A program made the position numbers and the translations under genes. A stretch of DNA of 64,000 nucleotides, from the NCBI GenBank assembly GCA_000320545.1, contig ADNK01003472.1:1-64000 (forward strand), written 5' to 3'. A model generated the notes under the pieces. The model saw only the letters and a list, made by a program, of their open reading frames with translations, did not search any database and had not been told where the DNA came from. The DNA comes from Bigelowiella natans CCMP2755. Lineage: Eukaryota; Cercozoa; Chlorarachniophyceae. Positions within the stretch are counted from its first letter, which is position 1. Each line of letters opens with the position of its first letter. This document shows, one piece after another, positions 45,620 through 58,254 of the stretch.

Positions 45620-47852
45620 GGTGCAAATTAGGTTTGACATAATTCAAGATGAACTAGATGAGAACAAATTTGCGTTCTATGAAGTAAATAGATGAAGTGT
45701 TCTCTTACTGTAGATTGTTGCCATAGTCTTTGTCCTCATGGGGCCGACACCCTTCCTCCTCCATTTTTATTCTATGATTTCTCTTGAAAAAGTATTGAAT
45801 AAGAGAACGGAGAGCGTGTTCCGTTTCCACAAGTTGTTCACGATGATTCTTTTTCTTCTGTCAACACAATCAATCAGGTTTACGAAGATCGCGCTGCATT
45901 TGACTTTCATACAACCACGCCGCACTTTCTACAGTAAGGAGAGGGAGGGAGGGGGGGGGAACGAGGAAGACAGATCATGAATTTTGATGACGCTGATGAT
46001 CATGGCAGTAACCGTACGATACTTAAAGCGTATTTATATGAATCCTTTTTTCATCTCAAGCAACATTATTTTCATCAGACTTATCATCACATCATGGTGT
46101 ATACATTTCCAGGTTCAAAAAAGTAACAGGAGAAGTACTCTCTGAAAAGGAAAGGGTGATAGTAGCAGATATGAAAACATGTAACCCCTTGCTGAATATC
46201 CCAATCATTACTTCTTTTTCTCTTTTCAATAATAATCATTAATAACTATAATGATCGTTTTGTCAACTGAATCTGCCAGACTCCTGAAAACTTCTCATTG
46301 TTATTTGCCTCTCCTCACCTCTTGCATTCATTCCTTCAATACTTCTCCTTCATACCCTCTTCTATAATAAGGTAAGCTTTTGTAAGAATATCTATCCAGC
46401 TTTAGGAGGAGGAGAGGCATCAATATGTTGGAGCTCGGTTCGTCAAGATGATGTAGAGGTATTTCTTTTGAGACTAGTAGCTATAGCAGTAGTAGTTAGA
46501 CGCTAATATTGATTGTCTGTCTTATTATCATTATAATTTTTATTTTGACATGCTATGATCGATCATGGTGGTAAAAAATTACTGATAGCCTGTGGATGAT
46601 CCAGCCTTTACAAAGGTAGAAACTACTCAGCACCTTTAGAGCATTATGTTTAACACCATCATTTATTATTAATCTGGTCTTTAAAGAAAAAGCAAGAAAA
46701 TAACTATCGTCTCCATTATTGTGGTCGTCATTATCATCATCATCATCATCATCCTCATCATCGCTACTGTTATCATACCCATGCAACAAACATCATTATC
46801 ATTCTTCTTATCAATAAATTGGACATCTGGCTTACAATACCACCTTCATGTGAGATCGATCATAGCATTACTAATTATTGCGACTATATTCTCGATTTTT
46901 CAAGGGGTCTCTACAAGTAATACACGCACCGCACTTCATTAAAAACGGAAGGTTGGTAGCAACATCAATGCAATTATGATAAGCTTCTGCTATCGATCTA
47001 TCCGCCATGATTGGTGGGTTGAGGAGATATGAATTTGTTGAACGAAATAATACATTATGGTCTTTTTCCTTGCATTTGTTACTGACAAAACGGATTAATG
47101 GTGATAGATACGATGATGGGGATTTGATGATGCAGGGTTAATGAATTCATTGAGGAGATACTAGAAGATGCCAATGGCTCCTTGTCACAAGTAGTGGAAC
47201 AATTTAAATAAATAATTGTACGTCGTCGTCTATGTGTTCTAGTCTCCCATTATGATGGGTGGATATGCATTCTCATCCTTGATATGTATTGCTTACACAT
47301 CATTCGTCGTCTATCCATAGGAGCCAGGCTGCTTACGCTTTGACGTGCTACAAAATATAGAAGACCCTAAAGAAATATATCTATATGAGGTAGTAGGTAT
47401 TACTATCAGTGAAAGGATTTAACATTTATCATCCATTTATATTATCATACCTACTACAGCTTCTGGTCTACTAAATTTGCTTCAATATATGAATTAAATT
47501 TCTCGTCATTTACCAATTGCCCTGCTGTTAAAAGAACGGTTGAGTGGGACATATGTTCTTGTTACCTCTTCCTCTTCCTCCTCATTTACGATATTCTTTG
47601 ATTGCTGGGTAGGTGTACACAAACTCAGATGCTTTCGAATATCACAAAACGACTCCACACATTGCAAAGTGGCTTGAAGCTACAAAAGACATGTATAATA
47701 TTACTAGAAATATAGAACACCACTACCAGCACCAAAATCATCATCATAATCATCATAGAATTTATTATGGCGGTAGTAGCCCAAGTAGAAAGTACTATTA
47801 CTGTTTGCAAAGCCATGTTGGAATATTTTTCTTAAATTTTCTTTACCCCTAG
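44921..47852 (+). CDS. Protein with two tandem ABM (antibiotic biosynthesis monooxygenase-like) domains
   Basis: Two ferredoxin-like ABM domains; such domains act in small-molecule oxidation or haem/quinone chemistry, but the substrate is unknown. Phase-consistent exons: 44921-45339, 45632-45683, 45878-45933, 46113-46180, 46400-46458, 46905-46951, 47136-47190, 47321-47389, 47613 onward. Domain 1: FFVMVSLKVKPDMHDKFLKA, DEPGCYRFDIIQDE, FAFYEVYEDRAAFDFH, TTTPHFLQFKK. Domain 2: VNEFIEEILEDANGSLSQEP, GCLRFDVLQNIED, YLYEVYTNSDAFEYHKTTPH. Both keep the EPGC-R-FD and E-V-Y...H-x-x-TPH patterns, so this is an internal duplication. The N-terminus has a hydrophobic stretch (TAFIAIALIVCSASYF) followed by an Arg-rich region, suggesting a secreted, anchored or organelle-directed protein. 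The last exon either reaches a stop at 47850-47852 or splices at about 47772 (GTAGTAG). Confidence 0.87.
45581..45619. repeat. (ATC)n microsatellite
   Basis: Intronic trinucleotide array ending 12 bp before the acceptor of exon 45632-45683 of the ABM gene. Confidence 0.9.
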
Positions 47853-50459
47853 TACTAACTACTACTACTACAACTACTGCTGCTGCTGCTGCTACTACTA
47901 CTACGACTACTACAATCCTCATACTTCTTCACCGCTGTTAATATATTATCCATGAAGATATTATACCTCGCACAATTCCAACAGGTATGACGATTCAATG
48001 CTAGAAGCAAATGGTAATGATGGTTTTAGCTTCAACACACGACTGCACCAAGACATTATTCTAAGCCATAAAGTTCAATTTTTAATGCTGCGAATCAGAT
48101 GTAATCGCATCAAATGCAATGTAAATCAGGTGATGTGAAGAATTTCCAACGCAGAATCAGATCCATAGGAAAAAATGTATTTCCTCCAGACAACTGGAAA
48201 TGGCGAAGCTTGTAGTGAATGTGATGATTCAACGCAAGCAAATTTGTTATTCCAACTCCATTGTAGGTCATCCATCACATTGGTGGCATTCACATTGATG
48301 TTAGAATCAAAATGTAACAACAAATGACAGCATCCAACACACGATCAAATCATAATGTCTGCGCAGTGAGCAAAAAATCACGTCATTTTGGAAGATACCC
48401 TGCCAAATGATGTTTGGTTTGCACAGCAGCATTCACGTCTGTGCGATACACAAACACACGGAGAGTTGACCAAACGTCATGTTTCTCCATTGTTTGGTGT
48501 CCCCGCGCAGTTGTGATCACAGCATTGACAATTCTTCGCCTCATCATCACGATCTAAAGTGCAATGCATTGATGTGGAAGATGTGTGCATCTCAGGTTTC
48601 GCATCTGCGATTGATCTAGTGATGAATGAATGAATGATTACTCATGATCCCATGTAATCCCGTGCAATTTGCACTGGTGCATGTGCTGAACGTGAACGCT
48701 CGAACATTGGACTTCACAAGTTTGTTGCTACGCGTGAATGAATCAAGTGATTCCAATGATGTAGTTGAAAAGATCATGCGATGCGTCATCCAACTCTAGG
48801 CCTAGCTCATCCGTGCCCTCTGGTCCTCCCCTATCAATTGAAAATGTGAAAACTGCACGAATGAAGTGATGACAAATGAACGAATGAATCATGAACCAAA
48901 GTGGCCTCGTTCCACAGGAGCGGTTGAAAGTGCGAGCAAGAACCCTGTGCACTGCGCACTGCACAGTGCAATCATTGAACATTGAACATTCTCAAATCTG
49001 ACAATGAACATTGACCTGCGTGTGGAACCATCGATGCAAAGTCTGCATGACATGCGCAAGAACCTCATGGGAGACAATAGCGTTTGCATGCAGCAGCCCA
49101 TGGCAGCGCCCACCAACAAAAATCATTGTGGAGACTTGTCAACAATGAACAACACCCCACTGACACAGGGACACATGTGTCCATGCACGTGTACGCGTGA
49201 GAAACACATGTACCCATGCACACCACATGCACCATCATTTGGCACACGTGTAGCTGTGGGTGCATGTGAAGTACGCGATGTGCACATGTCGTAGACGGCT
49301 ACACGTGTAGGGACACATGTGTCCATGCACTGATGTTGGTTGTTGTCTGGCTTCCATTGAACACTGCATTGAACCAGGCATTCATGCAAAACAACGTGCG
49401 CAAGAAACACACGGGAGACGCGCGTTTGCACGCACCAGCGCCCGCCACAAGCAAAAATCATTGCGAGGTCTTGTCAGCACCCCATGTTGGTGGTGATTGT
49501 CCAGTCAAACAGTTCATGTCAAGTGGCAGCAGCTGGTTGAGACTGGAAGTGATCGTTGAGTCCAAGTTGGGCGATCTTTGGATGACAGATGACAGCAGCA
49601 TCGAGTTTGTTGATGGTCGTGGTCAGGCTGGAAAGATGAATCGATCGAGTTGGAGGGGAGAGCTGGGACAACTGATCAAATCTCACCAGTGCCTGTTTGT
49701 CGTTCGATTGTTGACGTGCCGATGACCGAGTTTTCATTCCAAGAAAGAACAAAGAAAGAAACTTGATGATGGACCACGTTTCCAAAGTGTTGGATGAAAC
49801 TTGCAAAGTGCGAAACAAGCAGATGCACGCAGGAACAATGAACAATGAACAATGATGATGAACCACAACAACATTTCCAAAGTGTGGCAAGCAGACACTT
49901 GCAGCAAACGAAACGCAGTGCCTCGAACCAACTTCAGTGAGGACCAAAGGAATCAAGAACGGCACTTTGGCCATTCCTCCGTTCCCAGTTTCATTGTCTT
50001 CAGTGCCTGATCTTTGCCAACTTTGGGACTGTGACTTCTCTCTGCTTTCTTCACCCCGAAACGTGACAAACGCAAGTGATTTCATGCGAAATCCTCCCAT
50101 CGTGGCTTTCTCATTCTTGGAGTTTGCCAAGCAAGGCCACCATGCCTCACAGCCTCCAAACAAACCCCAAGCAAACAATCCCATGAACCACACCTTCATG
50201 GCCCACTTGGCTGCACGAGCTTCACGCCAACCACAACATCCCCGGCTTGTGATTTTGCGAAGACATTGCCCCTGCTGGGTGGCACAAAGTTGGAGGAGGA
50301 CACACTCATGACCTGCGCGGTCCATTGCTGTCCCATGTTGAGACGCTCAAGTCACGGCTAGCTGCAACAAGCAGCAGCCGTGGTCACAGCAGTAGCAGCT
50401 CAGCTAGCTGCAATGAGCAGCAGCCATGGTGGCAGTGGCACGGCCAGCTGCAATGATGA

Positions 50460-50515
50460 GCAGCAGCCGCAGCAGCAGCAGCAGCAGCAGTGGCAGTGGC
50501 AGTGGTGGCACTGGC
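50460..50515. repeat. (CAG)n-like tract
   Basis: CAGCAG/TGGCAG repeats within island D. Confidence 0.8.
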
Positions 50516-50939
50516 GGTTCTCCGAATGTTCGCGAACTTGGATGGGCGCTGCAAACAGCAGCACGTGCCGCGCATGTGTGCAACAACGCAAGTCGCGGCT
50601 GACATGATTTTTCACACAGACCATGCAAGTGTCATTTCGCGCATTGCACTCATCCTGACGTGGTTCATCCGGGATGAATCTTGGACACAGATCCGAACAT
50701 CCTTGCTTTGGCAACCAAGTCACCGGTGGCTAGGGCGACACGTCAGTCTACCCCACCGGTGAACAGGAATGTGGTTCAGGGATGAGGGGGGAAGCCACCC
50801 TCGCAACCGAAAACCCCCCGTCCATTCTGGCATTGCCACTTCGGCGAACGCAACTTTGAATCTTGAACACAGATTCAAACATCCTTGATCAGGCAACCGA
50901 GTCACCTGTGGCTGGGGCGACATGTCCGTCTGTCCCACC

Positions 50940-50943
50940 AGTG
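50940..50943. other. Target-site duplication, left (copy 2)
   Basis: AGTG, repeated at 56661-56664. The related pre-insertion sequence at 50758-50761 reads GGTG without an element. Confidence 0.85.
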
Positions 50944-51269
50944 TGTAGCGCGTACCACTACGCGGGCACAAGTCACGTGCGACAACAAAGGGGTTGTCGC
51001 GGATATAGAATATAGATAACGTAGATATTAATACAGCATAGGCACGTGGGTTCCGGCGGGACTCATGGCAGCACACCGGAAGTGTGCTGCCCCACGTGCG
51101 GCGGCATTCGCGAAAGCTTCGCGAATGATTACGCAGTGCACGATTTAATAAAAATATAATCTTTAATAAAAATAAACACAACTCTTCAAAAGGAAGCAAA
51201 CGTGCCTTTCCCCCCCCCTGCCTACTTGTGCACGTAGCGCCTCGGCCTGTGAACACCTTACGCGCAACA
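50944..51269 (+). repeat. 5' LTR, copy 2
   Basis: 326 bp, identical by eye to the LTRs of copy 1, with the same inverted ends and hairpins. Confidence 0.95.
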
Positions 51270-51308
51270 ACCTTTGGCTTCCACACACGGGAAACGATTT
51301 GACTAACA

Positions 51309-54300
51309 ATGTCACAGCAGCTAGAAGAACAGCAGGACTTTGGCTCGCAGGCCGTGCAAGGGCACGAGCAGAAACAGGAAAGGAAGGGCGATACGGACGC
51401 TAAGGAAGGAGGAGGAACACCTCCACAGGCACCGCCGGGACCAGCACCCGGGATTAAGAAAGCAGATGCAGCAGCAGAGGCACTGGAGAACTTCTACGAG
51501 GCGGACGACGAGGACGTGGCCGCCGAAAGCAAGAAGGTCGTAATGGCATTACGAGCCTTGCGACCCAGGGCGAGCAACTACGCCAAACTGAAAGTATCGA
51601 TAGAATACAAGTATCAGACACATGATGTTTGGGCAGCTATCATGCAGGACATCATGGATTACGAAGCAGACTTACCTCCAGAGTGGGCAGCTTTGTTTAG
51701 GAACGACGGGGGTCTGGGCGCCTCGCGGGGGACGACCCAGAGCACCGTCAAGCAGCAGCAGCCGGTACAGCGGAACACCCAGTTCATGTCTGTTAAAACA
51801 GCACCGGTTATGATAACGAAATACAACGGGAAAAGAGGTGAGGCAAGGAGGTGGTGGAAGAACGCTAGGAGTATACTCTGCGACTTTACCCCTAACCCCA
51901 CCGAAAACGACAAGCTCAAATGGCTAGCTATAATAAAGCAAGCCATGGACCTTTACGAGACAGGCAGGACCCGGATCAGGCAGCTAGAGAAAATACACAC
52001 TACAGTTAGTGGGCTACGAGACGTTGAGGCGATAATGAAGGCTTTTGTAAATGAACAGGATGCTAACTCCCTACCCCAGGCTATTAGAAAATACAGAGCA
52101 ATGATGCAGCATGAGAGAGAACCTGTTAGAGACTTTGCCACGCGCTTCCAGGATATGATCGACGAACTACATGATTTTAATTACAACACAGGTGATGATC
52201 AGGCAAGGTTTGAAGAGTTCAAGTTAAAGATAAAGGAATCCACTTACGTTACGGAGAAAGGCTACACCACGATGGAGGCAGCAGTGCAGGCTATATCCCT
52301 ACGCGAGCAGGAGCAGGACCGCAAGTTTACCAGCCCTAAGGTACCTGGCATAGGAAACATTAACGCTATTAAGCCGCAGCGAGACTGGTACAAGGACAGG
52401 GAAGGTAACCGACGTTGCGGATACTGCTCACGTAAAGGGAAACACACCGCTAAAGACTGCAGAGACAGGAAAGAAGGACGACCCAGGATGACGATCAGGC
52501 AGCTCAACGAACACTACGAGAAGTTAAAGAGAAAGAAAGGCAGAGGACAAGGATATAACAACAGCAAATGGCAAGGCAGCAACAACGGGAAGAACAATAA
52601 ATATAAGAACAAAAAGCAGAACAGTATCAATGCTATACAGCAGCAGATAAACGGAATATTAGATCACCTTAAGCAGGCGCCGACGAAGACAGCAGTACCA
52701 GCAACGCAGGACCAAGACAAGCCCATGACCCTAGACGACATAAAGAACTTAGGAGTATGCAACATTAATGACGAAGACGCTAACAGGACTATCAAAGTTG
52801 CTATGACCAAGGTTAAAGTTAAAGACAGCTACGGAGACTACAAGAAACTACCTGCCCTTTGGGATAGTGGCAGCATGCCGAAGTCCTTCATAAGCCTAAG
52901 CACAGTAAGAAGGTTAGGACTATTGGATCAAGTGACTAAGAAAGAACGTAAATATGCTCAAGCAGACGGAAGCTCTTCCATGAAGACCGTCGGTGAGCTA
53001 ATGCTAAAGCTACAGATACCTGGCAGCGACGCGGAGACCCAAATCAAGACCCGAGTAGCCATGACTTTATCCATGGAACTACTCCTCGGACAGGATGCCC
53101 TAGAAAAATTAGGGGGGATCATATCATTCTACAATCACAAGATATACTTTGCTAAGTTGCCAAAGAAGTCAGGCAGGACCATCAGCCAGAACATGATACG
53201 GCTTGACGAGTGGACCTCTGAGTCAAGCGTTAATGCGTTAGAGTTTATGGACCTAGCGGACAACAAGCTACCTACACCTACCGAGCTACGGAAGAAGAAC
53301 CCCGGCAAGACCATCCGACAGATAACGGAGCTACTGGACAAGACCCCCCCAGCTGATGATTGGGATATCGACAAAGGCAAAAAGTACATTAATAAAATAT
53401 TAAACGAGAAGTACTCTGACATCACCAAGCCGACGACGAAGCCCTCCAGCAAGCTTACCCCAGTAAAGATCGAGCTAAAGAAGGGATACGAAGAGTGCAT
53501 CATCAATGACCCAGAACATAGGCGACCGGAAGCGGACTGGGAAAAGATAGAGTGGCAGATCAATGAATGGGCAAAGGAAGGGAAGATAGAGCCAAGCAAC
53601 TCACCATGGAACGTGAGACATGTGCTAGCTAAGAAACCTACTTACCCTTTCTTCCGCCTGGCGCACAACTTCATCCGCCACAACCGAGTAATAAAGAGGA
53701 TCCAGACACCTACACCAAGGATAGATGACGTTATTGAACACGTCATAGGATACAAATACTACTCTTCCCTAGATAAAAATGAATCATACATGCAGACACC
53801 CATCCACAAAACCTCCCGCCCCATTACCGCGTTCTCCAGCAGGCACAGGAAGTGGCACTTCGTCGTATTCCCTTACGGCCTAAGCATATCAGGGGATGCG
53901 TTCAGTAGTCAGAACTACAGGGCATACACACATGATGGGATGGCGTCTGTGTTGTGGGTGTTTGTGTTTGTGTATGTGGATGATGACATAATATGTACCA
54001 ACACAGTCGTCGCTCAGATCTTCCTCCTGGAAAATATATTTATTAGGTTTGCACACTTCGGTTTTACTATTAGACTGCAGAAGTGTACATTCCTAGCTAC
54101 AAGAATCAAGTGGTGTGGATATTACCTGGAGCAAGGCCGCATCACCCCAAACCCCGAGAAAGTAGCAGCACTACAGCAAGCCCCTAAACCTAAGAATGCA
54201 AAGGAGTTAAAGTCATTCTTGCAGACTGCAGCTTGGATACTACGTAGGTTCTCCCCTACCTACGCTAGGACTGCAGCTGCTTTTACTACTGCTTACCGGA

Positions 54301-56283
54301 AGGAGAACTCTGTAGGCCTCAGCTTCGCTAAGGTGTGGGCCAAGGCTGGCCTTGATGCCCACTTCGATAACCTAATAAAGTTATGCAGCAACACCCTATT
54401 GAATGCTAAGCTAGACACTACTAGACCAGCTACCCTATGGACAGACTGGTCTAAGCTAGGTATGGCTGCTGTACTTACCCAGGACCAGCAGATCATACGG
54501 GTGTGGGGGCAGGGCCTGCACAGCAGCTGAGGCCAAGTACAGCCCTACAAAAGGAGAGTATAAAAGCCATGACTGAGGCGCAGAGGAACTAAGATACTAC
54601 CTGCTGTCGGTGCCCAGCTTCACCTTAATGACTGACCACAAGCCCCTCCTAGGCATCGACCGCAAGCTCGAAGCGCCTAACGATGAGTATGCAGCTATGA
54701 GGGCGGACACGGAAGAGTTTAGGGACAAGAGGACAGTGGTCTACGCACCAGGAGACAAGCAGCTTGCTGACTATTTCAGCAGGCTGTTCGAAAAGAAAGT
54801 CCCTACCCAGGTCACCCCTATGGTTAACGCGATTACCTTCGAGGACGGCGACTTCCTGCCTGAGCCAGAGGAGCTCCAGCACCTTCAAGAACACCTGGAT
54901 AAATACAAACACAAGCATGAGGTACTTAGTGATAGGATATATGTATACACTAATAATGTTAGGCGTACCTACGTGCCACGGCGGACCAGGGGAGCCCTTC
55001 TCTTTACCGCCCATGGACCTGCACACGTAGGAGAAAACCATATCACTGCTCTACTCTACCATTACTACTGGCCCTACAAGCTAAAAGAGATAAGGACATA
55101 CCTGCGTGGCTGCAGGTGCTCCAGCTTGAAGGCGGCAGGCGTCGCCACCAAGGAGTCCAGCAAGAGCCGTGCATCTAAGAAAATCAAAGCAAGGAACTTC
55201 TTAGATATCGTGCAAATTGATGTTTATAAGTACGATGGCTATCACTACCTTACCTTCGTTGATGTGGCCACTGGAAAGTGCTGGGTTAAAAAGATTATCA
55301 AGGTCAACGTTGCTAAGAAGAACAAAGGCTTATATAAGCAGAGGCTTACTAACTGCTACCGTACCTGGGAGTCTGAGCTCCAGGCTATCCCTGATGAAGT
55401 TAGCATAAACAAGATACCAAAGAAGTTACATGTGGATAATGAGACCTCTCTTCTACAGCTACCACACCCTAATATTGATGCCTCACCTGTATACTATGCC
55501 CAGTCCAACTCCAAGGTAGAGCGACTCCACCGCACCTTGGCCAACCTAAGCAGGATAAATAGCACCACACCAGACAAGATACAAGGGTTAGTAAACGACA
55601 CCTTCACGTCTGGGGGAGGTATCAAGGATAAGGAGAGGGAAGAAGGCGACGACAACGACGACGATACCGAGAGCGAAGACGAGAAGGTCCCGTACGATGG
55701 CCGAGTTCTAAAGGAAGGACAGTATGTTAGGGCCAAGGTAAATCTGAGATCGAGAAATAAACAAGACCCCTTCTGGGGTGGCGTTGCAAAGGTTACCGAG
55801 AGGAAGGGGAGGAAGCAGTACTACATCTATGATGGGAACAGGGTCACCTTGCGCCACATCAGTCACCTAAAGAATTATGATATCGGTGAGAAGCTCCTAG
55901 AGGATGTTAAAGTAAACCCTACTGTGTGGGAGCGAGCAATGCCTTGTTTAGGACCCCGACCTAAGTTCGATGTGGAATATGGAAACAATAAGGTCAGGGT
56001 GAACGACGATTGGCGCATGAAGATTGTCTATCTAGGCTACCCTGGATTACGAAATATGGAGAGGGTAGCTATGAAAATAAAGGACGGAAAATATCAGCTA
56101 CTCTACCTAGCTGTTCCCGACTTACCCTTTGAGCACTGGTATAAGGTCCTGGGGGACCTTGATGCAGAGGGCTGGTATGGACACGAACCTAAGGACGAAG
56201 GTGAGTTCTGGGTAAGCGACAAAGGAGATAAGGTTAGAGAGGAATCTATTACCTGGTGGTTGGTGAAGTTCCGAAAGCGATGA
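51309..56283 (+). pseudogene. gag-pol: Gag-Pol of copy 2, broken in RNase H
   Basis: Identical frame to copy 1 up to the start of RNase H. Then a synonymous A-to-G change (54482), an extra G in a G run (54505-54509), an extra A in an A run (54562-54565) and a lost A (54587-54588) occur, net +1. The frame stops at 54528-54530. The rest of RNase H and the whole integrase stay open in the shifted frame up to the stop at 56281-56283. Gag, protease and RT remain intact in the first 1073 codons. All indels are in short homopolymers, so either decay or sequence error could explain them. Confidence 0.92.
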
Positions 56284-56334
56284 AGGTCTAAGGGAATAAG
56301 GAAGGAAGGAAGGAGCAACGTGACTTGGGGGAGG

Positions 56335-56660
56335 TGTAGCGCGTACCACTACGCGGGCACAAGTCACGTGCGACAACAAAGGGGTTGTCGCGGATATAGA
56401 ATATAGATAACGTAGATATTAATACAGCATAGGCACGTGGGTTCCGGCGGGACTCATGGCAGCACACCGGAAGTGTGCTGCCCCACGTGCGGCGGCATTC
56501 GCGAAAGCTTCGCGAATGATTACGCAGTGCACGATTTAATAAAAATATAATCTTTAATAAAAATAAACACAACTCTTCAAAAGGAAGCAAACGTGCCTTT
56601 CCCCCCCCCTGCCTACTTGTGCACGTAGCGCCTCGGCCTGTGAACACCTTACGCGCAACA
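56335..56660 (+). repeat. 3' LTR, copy 2
   Basis: 326 bp, preceded by polypurine tract GGGGGAGG (56327-56334) and followed by AGTG (56661-56664). Confidence 0.95.
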
Positions 56661-56664
56661 AGTG

Positions 56665-57131
56665 AACAGGAATGTGGTTCATGGGTAGGAGGAAAAGCCA
56701 CCCTTGTGGCCGAAATCCCCGACTTCGACCACTCATTTTGAATTCAATGGCTTGGGCCACGATGTGCAATGATCGATTTGCTAAAGGTGCAGACGCACGT
56801 CAAAGACATCCAGGATTTTTTGACTAACTCCGAGAAAGAAATCGTGCGCATTTTTTGGGAAAGACATGGATGATTTTTTGGCGAATTTAACACTCGCATT
56901 ATTATCATCGGTCACGAAAACGACGACGAGGAGGAGGAGGAGGAGCAGGAGCAGGAACATGGCGGTCATCAAATGGATGGTGATACACCATTGTGCAGGT
57001 TGAGGTTCGTAGGTCGGTCTCCTCCTCTATACACCACCAGCACCCAAGAAGTAGTCAGTAGTGAGTCAGTGAGTAGAGATTTACTACGTTGTGGCAGCTG
57101 ACCGACCGACCGACCGACCGACTGACCAATA
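56665..57131. other. End of island D and upstream region of the NHL gene
   Basis: 56665-56760 continues the interrupted repeat unit of island D. From about 56930 simple repeats return (GGA-rich, then CCGA repeats at 57100-57122), marking host DNA and the probable promoter/5' UTR of the NHL-repeat gene. Confidence 0.5.
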
Positions 57132-57425
57132 ATGCAACAGCACCTGCAGCACCACCTCTTTAGTCACGGGCGTCGTCAGCAGTGGCCGCCACGTTCTTCC
57201 CTCCTCCTCTTTGCCACGTTAGCACTGATTGCGTTATACCACAGCTACTACTCTCTGTCATTTTATCATGGAGGTGAAGGAGGAACTGCTTATAATAGCA
57301 GCAGCCGTAGGCAACATCAACATAAACAAGAGCGGCATCAACATCTTCGGAAGAGGATACCATCCTCCTCCTCCTCCTCTCCATTATTATTATCATTATT
57401 ATCATCATCACTATCCCAATGCCCG

Positions 57426-57465
<40 letters not shown>

Positions 57466-58215
57466 ACCGCTGTTCTTCACCTCCTCCTCCCCCCCCTCCT
57501 CGGGACAACAACAAACCAGCAGTTGCTGACATGACGACACCAAATCTACTATCATCACCATCACCATCATCATCATCATCTTCTTCTTCGTCTCCTCCTC
57601 CTTCTTCTTCTCCCTCTTCTTCCTCTTCTTCCCATTCGCCGCCAACAGCGTTGCCGTCGGATGTTGCTGGTAATCTTGCGAAAAACTATTTGGATTTGGA
57701 CCAGATTAGTAATGACCTAAGCTCCTTAAGGGCAGATCTTCGAAAGAAGCTACGAGAAGACTCCAGCAAACCCGAGGGGAGGAATTTACAACAGATAATT
57801 CTCAACATGAGCGATGAGGAAATTATACAAATATTGCGGCAAGAATCGAGTCAGATCGTCAACGAAACATTTCAATTATCACAGGAACAGATAAAGGCTA
57901 TTCGAAATGAAGCAAAAGATACGGTTCTCTTCGACGACAGAAAGAACGATCATTTGGAAGACCCTCCTCGTACTAACGAGTGGTTCAGAAATTCCGCTCA
58001 AGTATCAACAATTGCGGGGCAGCCTTTTAGGTAGTAGATCATTAAAGAAGTGTTGTTTACTTTCTTCGAATTCTGCATTTGAAACATCGCTTAAGCTGAT
58101 TGCTCCATTTCATATACTGTATTTAAGTCATATACTGCTGCATTAAAGGCGGTAAATTGTGCATGTTCTTATTGTTCTTATCGTAGCGCGGCTGCCACAC
58201 GATTTACAATATTTT

Positions 58216-58254
<39 letters not shown>

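Larger units (their letters stand above)
47853..50943. repeat. Anonymous repeat island D
   Basis: Microsatellite-poor, TGCA/CACGTG-rich DNA. It holds degenerate tandem units: a block at about 49025-49130 recurs at about 49359-49490; GGACACATGTGTCC recurs at 49169-49182 and 49311-49324; and a 182-bp unit recurs from 50676 and from 50858. The second Ty3 element inserted in the latter. A 268-codon minus frame (49519-50325) has no recognisable motif and overlaps repeats, so I do not call it a gene. Confidence 0.55.
50944..56660 (+). mobile_element. Ty3/gypsy LTR retrotransposon, copy 2 (frameshifted)
   Basis: 5717-bp copy of the element at 38531-44246 in the same orientation. LTRs 50944-51269 and 56335-56660, primer-binding site 51275-51292, polypurine tract 56327-56334. 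It is flanked by a 4-bp duplication AGTG. It differs from copy 1, as far as I could compare, only in 54482-54588. Confidence 0.97.

Noticed and set aside
49519-50325. 268-codon minus-strand frame in island D
   Set aside because: No recognisable motif, overlaps dispersed repeats, and another frame is similarly open; insufficient to call a gene.
50720-51286. 188-codon minus-strand frame over the 5' LTR of copy 2 (and equivalents at the other LTRs)
   Set aside because: It is antisense LTR sequence repeated at all four LTRs; no domain, and it extends into unrelated flanks differently each time.
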